A DNA stretch of 64,000 bases from Euwallacea fornicatus (lineage: Eukaryota; Arthropoda; Insecta; Coleoptera; Curculionidae): NCBI RefSeq assembly GCF_040115645.1, contig NC_089550.1:2356001-2420000 (forward strand), read 5' to 3'. Made by a program: the position numbers and the translations under genes. A model generated the notes under the pieces. It did no database searches. It was not told the origin of the DNA and worked only from the letters and a program-made list of their open reading frames with translations. Positions 38,901-50,500 of this stretch are shown in pieces; position 1 is the stretch's first letter, and every line of letters starts with the position of its first letter.

Positions 38901-41900
38901 TATGTTAATCCATATACACAATAAAGACAGAGACAATATAAGGGCTTGATCGACCAAACAAGATAGTAACTAGATCTCTATAGCACACGCTACTATTAAT
39001 GCAAATATATCGTGATCCATAACCATTTATTCCCCTGTACACGTTGGTATATACTATTCATTACAACGACGTCGTGTATTATGGCCATAGCTGCCCACTT
39101 GAGTATGTCCATAGAGCAACGCAAAAACAAGATTATTAATGCGAGGAAATAAGAAATCGGGGAATAATGATGACATAATAAGCTGGAACTGTGGAAATAA
39201 ATTGATTAGATTGTATAATCAATAGCCTGTGGAGAACAATTACCACGGTCATTATTGAAGAAGGTGAAGCAATGCAATCTTCTTGTCCTTTAAATTCCTC
39301 GCCGATTTGTCAGGTCGTGCGATGTGTAGGAAATGACGATGCCTTGGGAATATGCACTTTGAAATATTCGCAATATCCACAAGAGCTCTTATTTCATTAC
39401 ATGAGATATAAATTTATATTTGCAAGCACTCAATAATGCCGCTAATTGCATCCAGAAACCGATTGCGTTTTAATCAAAATCATGTAATCTTCGGACCTCT
39501 TTGGCGCACATACATTTAAAGCTATGCAAATGCATGACTATTAATTCAATAGGGCGCTAACGATCAAAATACGACTCCCCGTGCAAGCTTTAAATCTGTT
39601 TGGTTTTACTTGGATTGAATACGGAATTAGTAGGCGCATTTACAGGCCTAAATCAATCGAGTTCGCTATAAGTCTTCATGGAAACGTAATAAAATATGCG
39701 AAAAACAGGAAGGGCTAATGAATTAATGAGTGCAAGAGAAATCATCTACTTTAGCAATGAATCGGAGAGAGACGACCAACGAGAGGCTGGTAGAGAGAAA
39801 GTACCAGATTCATGTATATGACAATTATTACATAAACAAGTGTGTTGTGTTGCATACGGAGCTCTTTGATGGTATTGGATTATGCTGTATAGGTATAAAG
39901 TGATATATACTGTAAAAGGTTTATACGTGAAACGGTCTCAAAACAGCTCTTAAATGTCCTAAAGATTGATTACAAATATCAGAAATTCGAGGAATGTAGA
40001 ATTTTATGCTCCCGAAGGTAGCGAAAATAGTTTGACAATGTTCTCAAATTATTTGATGAAGATTCAAATTATTCGACAACTGATAAACACATACATATAT
40101 CTATGTGAAAGTGCATTAAGGAATTTCTCCTTGTGATTGATATGTTGATAATATTTAAATAGTGTAAGGGGCGTGCCATTGTGTTTCCAGGACTTAAAAG
40201 GAACCATATCGATAACTAAAAGATTGAACAAGTAAAGTTTTGAAAAACTATTGAAAATAACATTTCTGCTGGGAGTCTGCTTTGAAAAATCGACATAAAA
40301 AGACATAAAACAAGAAATCTCGTGTGTAAATCCTTTTACGAACTACTGCCTATTAATCAGTCCATGACGACCCTCTGCAACAAGAAATTAATACACAGAG
40401 CTATTTAGCACTTAACAACCTCACAAATTACTTTATTCGAATATATCAGCGCTATTTGACATTGACTTTTAAAGAACCATTGTAAAAATGCAAATTGAAA
40501 TAGCGCTGGTTGGTCTACATGATGGTTGCGGTTGCTACACCATATCGGTTCTTGACCTTGACTCCAACAGCAATCGGATTTGTTACACTTTTATGAGTTA
40601 GTCAAATTTTCATTATTCTTATAATTATTTCATTGGGTAATATATGGGAAAAATCAAGGACAAGATCAGTTTTCAAAATTTATTATTTTATATCTACCTA
40701 CTGCTCCCCATCACTAATCTTCGATTTTAAACAACGATTAATGATTACTCATTATTTGCTAATAAATGGGAATCGATAAGCCTCTTAAAATAGCATCCAC
40801 TTAATTACCCCTCAGGTTGCAAATCAACTGTAATTTATTAGTAAAACTGTTCCTTTCGGAATCGACAACTACAATAATCCATAAAACTTAACGTCTCCGA
40901 TAAAAATGCAAAAATAGTGGTGACTAAATCTTTTTTTTATGTTATTTTTCCGTGTTTAAAGTCTGGAATTTTTAACGTTTACGCCGAAGTAGTTATAATG
41001 AATATGAAGCAATAAAATTACAAAATGAAAATTTGCAAGCAAATTTGCTTTGTGGCCATTCCATTGGCTGCAATTGATTGCTACATAGAGATAGGAAATG
41101 AAATTAAGCAGAAATAATCACAAAATAAAGATAATTGAAAAAATTAAACAAAAAACGATATTTAGTTTCGAAATGCGAGTCAAAGTTATTATGTGCCATC
41201 GTGCAAAAAAATCGAGCAAAATTGGCTGCCGGGAAATGTAGTTAACAACGCTTCAGTTAACAGAAGATATAATAGAGAAGGAAATTTGTTTCCAGGCCAT
41301 TTATTCAAGATTTCTATATAAGTGCTAAAAATTTCATATTTAAGAACGTTTGTTTCTCCTTGATGAGCAAAACCAACATGGTGAACTAGTGAAAAAAATA
41401 CGGACATTCGCGTTAAGTTTAATAAAAACCAAGCTAATTCGAGATATTATGTAAAAAGTTAAAAATAAAGGGCAGTTTAGGTGCCCTAATTATAAATTCA
41501 AAAAACCACGCCTTTTTGTAAGTAATGTTTTAATAAGTACGGTCATTATAAAGCGGGTTGAGGAATAAAAAGTAAGTTTGTTTTGGGAGGTCGGGGCGGA
41601 TACCTGAAAATTTTGACCAGTGCGCCCGACTTGCTAAGGCTGGTTCTTCATATAATCAAACACAACCATATAACCACAAAAAAGCGAGAAGTGCAGAAAA
41701 GAAACAATAGAAGTGCGTAAAAAAGAGGTTTGGAAGCTTCGCATTCAGCTATAGTTTAGGTGTAAATACCCTTTGCAAATAAAATTTGAAAATTTACTGA
41801 AAGTACTGCATCAAGTTTAGAACCAAACCTGCTCAGCCTTCCAAGATAAACTTCAACCGGTCGTCCCGGCTCGCCCGCCGTTAAAATCGTTGTTGCCCTA

Positions 41901-44900
41901 AACGTTTTTCTGTAAACTATTCTCCCAAATTCAGTAATTACTTAGTTGAAACTTAGAAAAGCTGCTTTTAAAAAAAATGTTTGATTTTCGTCTTTTTACC
42001 GCGAAAATAGTCAAATCATCGACTGATATCAACTTTTTTTGAAAAAACAAATGAAATTTGCTGCCACTAGTCAGTAATAACATTTGAAGCACGCCATTGG
42101 GAAAAAAAGTTTACCATGAAAAAGTGATTGCGTCACCAGAGTACTATATTCTTTATTGTTGCAAGCCTCATTTGTGGCTACTTTAAACTGCACTTACAAG
42201 AGTTCTGATACTCAAAGAGTGATGTATAGAGGACTAAAGTCAGTACATTGCAATAGTTGGTAACCAGCATAATTAAATAGTTATTGACCGTGAAACCATG
42301 ACTTTCTTTTTCGAACGTATCGAAAGTGACTGTGTCCCAGAAAATACATAAAACTCATAAATTATTATGACAAATACGCAATCAATTAAATTTTTACCAT
42401 GCACGTTCCAGTTGATCGGAACACTTACATGGGTACCAAATGATCGAACAGATTGTAAATTCGCTTGTTTGCGTTTAAGTATAAGGAGGTATATACGTGA
42501 AGTGGTTGTAGATTCTTTTATAGTGTTGAATTGCTCGTTTTAAGTAAAAGTAGGTAAATTGTCTTGAGAGATTAATCTAATGACGATTTTGAAGCAATAA
42601 GTACTTATCTAAATCAAGTATGGCAACTGAGCGTAAGTAGAACGTAAAAGGATTTCTATCTTTTTATATTATAAGATTTTATTAATGTTTTGTTTAATAA
42701 GAAGACTCGAAAATTTTTTCAAAAATGTGATTATTCTTTACGTATTTTAGATGTGCAGAGATGCGTTCCGTGTCCAGACAATGATTAACTGGAATGCCTG
42801 CAACTATGCATTTTATAAATCAAGCCAAGAAATTAAAAATTTTCAAACCCACAACAATATAGTCAAAAACACTCTGTCCACATATTTATGTGAGAGTGTA
42901 AACTATGTACATCAATTCCTTTATCGATAATCTTAGGAAAAAATATTGTTGCGTCGTTCATTCACCTTTCAAAACGTACAGAACGTCGTCCACCAGCATG
43001 TCGAGAAAACATGGGTTAATTTATAAAATTCATGCCTACTTTTTATTTATTTATTTAATACATTTTTAATACAGTCCTAACCACTCACTCGTCCCTTGCG
43101 TGCGCCATACCTCAATGTCACACACCTATAATTAATGTAAACCCTGCCTTAGCTGGTGCGGGATGCGTGCACGGGTACTTCCGGCCACTTGACGGTAGCA
43201 CTTCCGGATGTTTAAACGTACCATTGTGTAAATATACTCTAAACAACACAGTTAGGTGCATATCAATTTATTACGCATCTGTGTAATTCTTCACATACGA
43301 GTAAGTCTCCCTCATTTGGAAATCGTAGAACATGAGAATTTACTGTTATTGCAGTTGTAATCAATGTAACTCGAACCCGTGTCGTGTTATTAAAAGTGAA
43401 AGAGATAAGAAAAAGTGTGGTTTATGGTGGAGCAAGTCGTATGAAACGGGCAATGTGTTCCTTGTTGATTATAAAGAATTAGTTGTTTTTGTCTGTTAAA
43501 AGTTAAAGCATTAGATTAAATATGATAATCAAATGTTTGTAAGGTTTCATGTCTTAACTACCACTTTATGCCCTGTGCCTTTTCTACAGACACACAATTT
43601 TCTTCGGTTGACCAATAGAGTTCAAGTTACCTAGACTGACTAACGATCACATAATATTGTCCCGCTATCTATGAAACGATAGGTTATGACTGCCGGTACT
43701 TTACCCGTCTCATAATTATGAAATATTTAATTTCTCTGGGATCACGTGAGTCTATTAGTCACATCTAGAAAAAAATTAAAGATACAACGCAACAAACACG
43801 AAATTCTTTTGGTATCTAAGTTGTTAACAAACTTGATAGCAAGATAATATAGAACAACTCCATTAATACCACATTAAGATAACACGTTTTGTTATCGGAT
43901 TATTTATAGGTAAATTCTCGAATTTCTAATAAGGCCTTGCAGTACTTATAACGCATAATCCAATAATTTACGAAGCCGTATTGACACTCCCGGTTTTTCT
44001 ATTATTAATTTATTGCCGCAATTTGCAACCGTGTCGTTTGAAACCTTATTAAATGGTTTTGAACAAACTAGTAATCTAGTAGAGAAAACGCAATACTTTA
44101 CGTCAATGGACGTGGCACTGAATAAAATCTGACAATGTGAAGCTTAGCTTTTGTTTCTCTAGTGATTATGACATCTGTCAATGCTGCCACATTTCAGAGA
44201 AAATTGGCAGAGGAATCTGAGATTTAACACAAATAAAATTTCGTAAAACTTCAACAATATTAGAAACAAAGAGATCTGCCTGGAAACAGCAAAATTCACT
44301 TTTGATTTTTTAGTTCACAATTCTGAGGCGGGTTCTGTGACTGTCAAATAAGATAAGTTTTGTTTAAGAAATCAGGATCGGACTGAATATTTTTTCCATG
44401 GAGGACAAAAACCAGTATTGTAATGTTTCGCATAAAACACAAGTTCTATCTGGCAACAAATTCGGCTTGTATGTAGTTTTTTACATAGATCGAAGAGTTG
44501 ACACGTATCAGGGTTCCTAGATTTAGTTTCACATTCAATCAAGGATATGAATTAGATAAGTCACGTGTGGTTCAAAATCTCGTTAAAACTTCGTTCCACT
44601 AAAATTACGCAAAAAGAGGTTGGTTTAGCAACGTCACGCTTCTCTTCTGTTTCTGTGGTAAAATTACACGTGCTCTAGACAGCTGTCAAATGTTACCTAA
44701 GAAGAGGAAAACACGTGCTCTTCATGTTGGTTTTGAAAGCCTCAGGTAGGCGTTATTCGTTATCAGGTATTTGTTATCAGATAGTAAATAGTAAATGACT
44801 TAATCAATCGCAACTTAATATTGCCAGGTGTTTATTGACAATAATCTCCCGTTATGTTACGATTTGATTGCAATTTTAACGTGATAAATCGCATGAAAAA

Positions 44901-46097
44901 ATCAACAGCGTTTCGCATCTTTTCCGGGTTTCCTATATGTCTCAGAATAAGTACATTATGGTCGTGTCCAAAGTCAAAATTGTTCACATGGCGAGGAAAA
45001 TTGATTTAAAGACCACATATCAAAACCCATAAACGTGAACAAACCCATAACGGTTTTCGCAATAATTATTGCCCATAACTATGTAAGTGTACAGTGGGTT
45101 TTTTTGCATTAATCTCGCCATGTATCTACTAACAAAAGGCCTCGTATGGCTGGTTAAAATGGTATGCGCGTATTTGATTCCAAGGCGAACTTATAGCATA
45201 GGAATGCAAAAGAATTACATATTATTATGTGTAATTAATTTATAAGTAAAATGCGAAATTTTCTTCTCATTTGCTCTTGAGCTGGATGCAATACCATCGT
45301 AGCTTTCCCCATCAGAGCCTCGATAGCGAGAGTAATTCATGTTAAAGAGTAATTTTGAAGGCCTAATTTTAAGAAGTGCTTAAGGAAGGTCTTTCTTATT
45401 CGCGGGAACGTTTAAATTGACAACTTTCACTCTTAATTTATTATGATCTCTTTTGATTCTATCGCAGCTTAGCAAATTCATTACGCAAGTTTTAGCAGTA
45501 AAATTTAATGCGGATGGGAGTGTGTGACAATCAGGTCTGATGGCTGTGGTGTTGAAACTTCGCTAGAAAAGACTCTTGTTGGTGCTACCCGAACTAGAGA
45601 CGAAAATTACATAAGTGAATTGAGATTGAGATGTTGAAGCTTAGTGATAAAACGCTCTCAGCTTGCACCCTAAGAATAATCCTTGGTGCCATCTTGTCTT
45701 TACAACCTAACCATTATTACCAGCATCGATTAACGATAAATTATGCGAAAACTTAATACTTAATTTCGAGTTCTTGCATTTAAATCCATTAATCTCTAGA
45801 CGTTTTTATACACTCGTTACATTTCAATTACAAACATTGTAAAATCTATTCAACTGTTGCCTCATTTTGACCCATTGTTAAATCTCCCCTGCTGCTTCGC
45901 AATAATTGGTACCTCCGCTTGGTTCTCACACACCGCAAACGTTTTTTCACGCCTCTTTGGGCAATTAACACAACCCTTGACAAACTTACCCTGACAAACG
46001 GCTTTCTGGGCAAATCTTCCCCTATTTCATCCTCAGCTGTCTCACATTGTTCCACAGCCTCGACATTTCTCTCTTCCGACACTTTTTCATCGACCAT
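20941..46097 (-). CDS. Rhp: Rhophilin (Rho-binding HR1 - BRO1 - PDZ scaffold), 12 coding exons, first exon at 46.1 kb
   Basis: Cytoplasmic scaffold binding active Rho through HR1 (known for Rhophilin-1/2). Exons: 45990-46097, 25356-25600, 23820-24025, 22990-23094, 22589-22748, 22455-22536, 22229-22398, 21699-22141, 21416-21645, 21206-21358, 20941-21147; the alternative first exon 35637-35741 is listed apart. With the 46.1-kb start the frame is 702 aa (human RHPN2 686). HR1 about aa 37-118 (GSDPRVATCRGKL, KELRLRAGAENL, ALELSFVNSNLQLLKEQL). BRO1 about 120-480 (LKETKEIDF, EDAIADFMDTRQAMRTP, YYNQLYYVERRFFP, AFEKACVLFNMGAIYTQIG, APYSWISLTQVK). Then VNDLFRGLGPIAIFSAK and a PDZ with GFGFSV carboxylate loop, split over two exons. 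Ends in HWNPFKRN, as in other rhophilins. The first exon MVDEKVSEE...KPFVR ends at a perfect donor (CAGG/GTAAGT, phase 0) and gives FVR-GSDPR, like FRKGCNP in human RHPN2. Intron 1 is over 20 kb. Confidence 0.92.
23095..25355 (-). other. Rhophilin introns 2 and 3
   Basis: Two introns (23095-23819, 725 nt; 24026-25355, 1330 nt) flank the exon for the first part of BRO1. No further exon or recognisable repeat was found, apart from the hairpin at 23371-23391 and one GCCATCTAT copy at 23602. Confidence 0.65.
23371..23391. repeat. Small perfect hairpin in rhophilin intron
   Basis: TGTGCCGA and TCGGCACA form a perfect 8-bp stem with a 5-nt loop (CTGCT). It is GC-rich in otherwise AT-rich intron DNA. 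The function is unknown and it may be chance. Confidence 0.3.
31730..32400. repeat. Diverged interspersed direct repeats
   Basis: CCACTGATCATTGT (near 31913) recurs as CCACTGATCAATGT (near 32242). ACCACAATGGCGTAGA (near 32129) recurs as ACCACATTGGCGTAGA (near 32300), with weaker similarity continuing for roughly 80 bp (ATTC.TTTC, CTTTCAAAA.). Spacing differs between copies (about 217 versus 58 bp), so it is not a simple tandem array. It is perhaps the remains of duplicated intron DNA or of an old element. Confidence 0.4.
33525..33983 (+). CDS. Possible two-exon small secreted protein (unrecognised), nested in rhophilin intron 1
   Basis: Exon A 33525-33713 starts with ATG and encodes a strongly hydrophobic leader (MINFLAISLMMVFVAQ, up to about residue 22) of signal-peptide type. 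A basic/aromatic stretch follows (NKSRSFRHQYHLMEKHF) and it ends at YYCFEQ. CAG/GTACTG is a usable donor. TTATTTACAG at 33848 is a usable acceptor, and joining phase 0 to phase 0 adds AQVRSSSPPF and 34 further codons to a TAA: 107 aa in all. Without splicing, exon A reads to a stop at 33746 (74 codons or fewer). Only two cysteines are present. A TATAAA-like site lies about 200 bp upstream. I do not recognise a family. It could be a young gene, a peptide precursor, or a chance frame. Confidence 0.3.
35637..35741 (-). CDS. Rhp: Alternative first coding exon of rhophilin (exon 1b)
   Basis: ATG at 35741 opens a 35-codon frame (MNKFCTFGKRDK ... PDITIPQ) ending at CAG/GTTAGT in phase 0. That is exactly the phase needed to join the HR1 exon at 25600 (IPQ-GSDPR), giving a 701-aa isoform. 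The alternative N-terminus resembles no domain. Support comes from frame, donor, a paired DRE-like motif 75-100 bp upstream and a locally higher GC content. The exon at 46.1 kb is the better match to other rhophilins, so this is taken as an isoform start. Confidence 0.55.
35815..35837 (-). promoter_or_regulatory. Paired DRE-like motifs (TTATCGAT x2) at internal rhophilin promoter
   Basis: Minus-strand TTATCGAT occurs twice, at 35815-35822 and 35830-35837 (as ATCGATAA on +), 15 bp apart and 74-96 bp upstream of the exon 1b ATG. DRE (TATCGATA) is a known core element of insect housekeeping promoters bound by DREF/BEAF. The second half is not a full match here. Confidence 0.4.
36226..38271. promoter_or_regulatory. 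Three perfect CRE palindromes (TGACGTCA)
   Basis: TGACGTCA occurs at 36226-36233, 36786-36793 and 38264-38271, upstream of the internal rhophilin first exon (0.5 to 2.5 kb). A fourth copy in the window is at 48530-48537 in a Hasp-like intron. CRE is the CREB/ATF site; binding here is inference. Confidence 0.3.
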
Positions 46098-47470
46098 TAT
46101 TGTATCTCATATTTGTTAGCGTCTAAATAACCAAAACAGCCCTCTCACTTGACACTCGGTACCAGCGGATATTTTCAGTTTTTCAATGCACTATCGAGTG
46201 GTTCCCGTAAGTGGTACGCGTGTGACAAAGCGAATCGAATAAGCGCCGCGACCGAGATCAACTGCACTGTGGAACAAGCGCTAGTTCCATGGCACCCACG
46301 ATTTTGTGTTTGTATTCGCCGCTGTTATCAAATCGCGCCTCTCTATTGTCCTGGTCGTGAGTCATTTGTTTGGGGGTCGCCCTCGCTGGAGATGCTCAAC
46401 TGTTTTTTCAGGGAGAAAACAAATGATTCGCTGAAAGCTTTTTTTGTATTTTCAAATAATAATTTGTTTTCTTCTCGTCAATGTTCCAGTAGAAATACAT
46501 TAATTCATCGTGTTTTTCGGAAGCACTTCAGTATAGTAAAGAATTTACGATTTTGTGCAATTTTAACAAATTTTAAACAGTAAATAAATACGCTTTCAGT
46601 CGCCATTAAACTAATATGCTCTTACTGTTAAGTTAATTTTACAAACTTTCTCATTACTAATCTGCCACTTACATGTTAGGCTTTTCGGAATTATGATCTA
46701 TAGTCAATGTACATTTCAAATGCCTGCACTATAATAAAAATGACACAAAATTGAGACATGACTTCCCGATTCTCGCGCTATCATTGGTCTCTCGAGCCGT
46801 TCTTGTATTACTATTGGCCACCTGTCACATGTCATTGTTTATCAGCTAAGTTTTCAATCAGTCCGGTTGATCTGGGACAATAACCAGCCAATCGAATTGG
46901 TTAAAAACCAGCCATTAAGGATCAGCCTGAATTAAATTTGTCTTTTTGAAAACTCGAATTATCTAATTTTGGGATAAAATCCAAACAAAAATTCCTACTC
47001 TCACTAATTCTATATTTCACATATTTTGTCTCTAGAGCCACTACTTTAGTAGATAACAATCAATATATTATCTTCTCAGATTCTACCTTTCAACAGGTAT
47101 CATCAGCAAGATCCAACAAGACTCTACTTTATGTAACAGCCCGTTGTGTACTTAATGATTATTAATACATATAAGAATGTCAAGGATGCATCGCAATTGA
47201 ATGATAAGACTCCATCATCAAACATTCAAATCTATGAGTAAAGGCTTAGTTGCTGAAGGTCTGACCTAAATTCATCAATGGAGAATTTGATATGGTTTTT
47301 TATAACACTACTGTTAATCTACGACGTATATGTTTTAAGCCGTTATGGCCCTAACTCAACTTATTCTATTCATAAAAATACATCCCATCTTAGATAGACA
47401 AAACTATACTTTTATACACACTCAACAGCTTAGCCCTACTTAAGAAACCTTAAATCGATATTCCTTTTTT
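46098..47470. other. Rhophilin distal promoter and spacer to Hasp-like gene
   Basis: 46100-46400 is GC-richer than its surroundings and lies directly upstream of the ATG at 46097, as expected for a promoter/5' UTR. A 144-codon + strand frame at 46149-46583 overlaps it but shows no domain. 46600-47470 is AT-rich with nothing recognisable. Confidence 0.5.
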
Positions 47471-47476
47471 TTTATT
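47471..47476 (-). terminator. Poly(A) signal of the Hasp/Hig-like gene
   Basis: AATAAA on the minus strand, 25 nt past the stop codon at 47501-47503, implies an unusually short 3' UTR. A longer one using other sites cannot be excluded. Confidence 0.5.
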
Positions 47477-47500
47477 TGATTGAAATATTTTTCTTTGCCC

Positions 47501-50500
47501 CTAAAACACTTCTCTCTTCCTGAATCCGTCTGCAGTAACACAAGTGGGGATGGCATTTGACCATTTACCGTTCTTCAAACACTTTAACATAGCCGCCCCT
47601 TTGAGTGACAACCCCTCTTCGCAAGTAAACGTAATATTCTCGCCAATTTTATAGTAGAACTTCACCGAAGACATGCGCCCACTAATTGTGGTTCCTGGAT
47701 AGGAACATGCCTGGATACCTAAATAAAGAGAAATGTTTAATCTCCAGGATTTTGGTATCATTTAGGTAATGATACATTTGGGTATTTTGCCACTCCATCT
47801 GGAATTCTCCTGGCAGGCTATAATGGGCTGTCCCTCCATCATAAAGTCTGAATTGCAGTTAAACTGGACAACGTCTCCCGCTTTGTAAGGTCCCGAACCT
47901 TGGATGTATCCATTGTCGGGAATTTTAGGCTCGTCGCAGTGCACCTCTGGTGTTAAAATACTTGTCTAGGGTTTGCTACAAGGATGGGAAGATACCTTGG
48001 CATGTAGGGAACGGTCCTGCCCAGTCTCCATTGGCTTGGCACACTGTCTCGGTAGGGCCTCGAAGGCCGAATCCAGAGTCGCAGCTAAAAACTGCTTTGC
48101 CTCCTACTTCCCGAGAGACCACCAGGAACTTTAAATGGGCGCTTAAGTTGGGGCCAATATCCCCACATTCCACACCTAACACAACGAGAATGGAAGCAAT
48201 GTTTGACCTATAAAATCTCCTTCAAACAGCAGCTTAAGATTGCCATTTAGACTGGCGAACAATTTATTGATGAAATAGCCCTATATCAATAAACTATGGG
48301 GTGGATAATCCCTTAAATATGAGGATTAAATGCTGAAGTAGATAACTCAAATGAAATCTTCCTAATCATGGTGAATAAGCACTAAACCTGCGTGCAGAGC
48401 CTAAAATATCTGCATCATTAAGATACACATGTTGATCTACACGGAATATATCGCATTCCAATAAAATAACGTCAAAATGACGTATGTTGATTAAATGATA
48501 ACCAGCAAGATTAGTTTGACACGTCACTGTGACGTCATTTCTTGAAAATCTCATATGAAAGTCTGCGATACGAAGTCAGTTCGCGATATGGATTGAGACG
48601 AAAAAAATACCTACTTTCACACACTGGAAAAGGTGCACTCCAATTTCCAGAGGGCCGACACGTGATTTCCACTGCTCCAATCAGGGCATTTCCATTGGCA
48701 CAATGGAACTTGATGACGGTGTTCATTTTAGTACTTTGAGTGCTTGATATGAGACCTCGTCTTTGAGGGATAATTGGACAATGGACAGCTGAAACAATAC
48801 TTATTTCTCAGCAATTAAAAATCTCAATTTCAAGCTATAAAACGGGTGATCATTAAAAAAAATACCACAGTGGGGGTTGGACCGCAAATGCAGGATTTGA
48901 TTAAGCAATTTACTATTTATCAGCACACATCTAAGCCAGATGAACTAAACTCATACCAGCCTAAGAAGTTCAACACCTACTTGAGGCTTTTTTTTCTAAT
49001 GATCGTCCTTTACCTTTAACCACCACTTCAACTGAATGCGTGTATCGAGCAGGGGTGACGCAGGTGAAGAGTCCGGAGTCGTCTTTGGAGGCGTGGAAAA
49101 TAGATAAACGATATTCCAAAGTTGAGTCACGATCTGGATCTGTTGGCCAACCTTCTTGGTATTTCCTAGAATAGATAAATGATTTGTACAAATTGCTTCC
49201 AACCATAATAAACATTGAATATAGGCCTGATACATAATTTTTAATTAGAATTAATGATTAATTTGCTCATGTTCCAGGTATGAATATATTTACGTTTAAC
49301 AATGTTAATAAATGTGACTATATGATTTACCTGTAAGCGTGACTAACATTCCATCTAGGAATGCCGAATCGCCTCATCCACAAACACTCCATATGCAAGA
49401 TAGTCCCAGGATAAACAATTAATTTCCCATCGTTAGATTGAGCTGATTAAATAATGAATTAATTAGATTATAGTAGATTACACCCAGCTTACCTATAGGG
49501 CCCAATTGATGCCGGAAAAGAATTGTGGGGGGTTTCTCCATAGAGTAATCATTCTCCTGATTGAGGCCGAAACAGGAGGGCTTGGGTCCGTCCCAGCCGC
49601 CCCCCATGCATCTTCGCTTTTTCGGGCCTAAGCAAGGGCAAAAGTAATTATTGTTAATTAATTTATGAAATTGGAGACTTTTTTACAATTATTACTGATA
49701 AAGAGAGTGTTTTCTTAGTTTAAGGTTCAAGTTGAAATAGTCAGATAATGATAGCTATTCGTTCCAATCATCACACGATCTTTCATACACATCCTTCGTT
49801 TGTAACAGCTCCTCCTAAGAAACCCTTAGAAACGAACCTAAATTAGACTTTTTTATAGCATACGTATTAGTTATTAATCATATTTCAGTCTTAATTTGGC
49901 TCTAAATTACTTTAATGTACTTTAGCTTGAGTGATTGTGGTAAAGAACCTACGATACTTGGAAACCAGGGAGCGTTTAAGCAATCAGCGGTAAGCACATT
50001 CAGCTGTTTTGCCTTTCTCTCTAGCTCATGGGAATGTGTTTGAAGGTACGCGCACTGGTTATGTAAATGTGTTAAGACGATTTAAGTCCAAGACAATTTT
50101 AAGGGTTGGTTGGAGTGAAATGTAATTTTCTTCTAAAATTTACATTTGATATTGACGCTTTCTTTAAGTAAAAAAAAAAATATTTGTTTGTTTTTATATA
50201 TTTTTAAGTCTTAATATCGATACGTAAGGAGTCGCTGACGGGTAAGTTGGGTTCCAGTAGGTATCTTGGGAACTTTGAATATTACAATATGGGATTTGTA
50301 TCCCACGTTAATAAAAGTAGTACTAAACTTACCGACCATGGCGTATTTCCCGATATCGACACATCTAGACTCCAATACTGCCCCTGCTGGGAACTCGATG
50401 ACGTCTTCCTTGATCTCTTGATCGTTGTAGAAGGAGATGACGTTGGGTTCTTGATTGCGGAAGACGCAAGTGCTGTTGCTGGCGACATTTTGGGACGCCA

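Larger units (their letters stand above)
35742..45989. other. Upstream part of the long rhophilin intron, about 10 kb
   Basis: Very AT-rich with only short frames and no recognisable exon. The 35.75-36.2 kb part is GC-richer and is probably 5' UTR and promoter of exon 1b. Three perfect CRE sites and several octamer/homeodomain-like motifs (ATGCAAAT near 38998, 39524, 40488) lie in this space, so it may hold enhancers. No transposon ends were recognised. Confidence 0.55.

Noticed and set aside
46149..46583. 144-codon + strand frame
   Set aside because: It overlaps the rhophilin promoter/5' UTR on the other strand, has no recognisable domain or splice partners, and its length fits the locally higher GC content.
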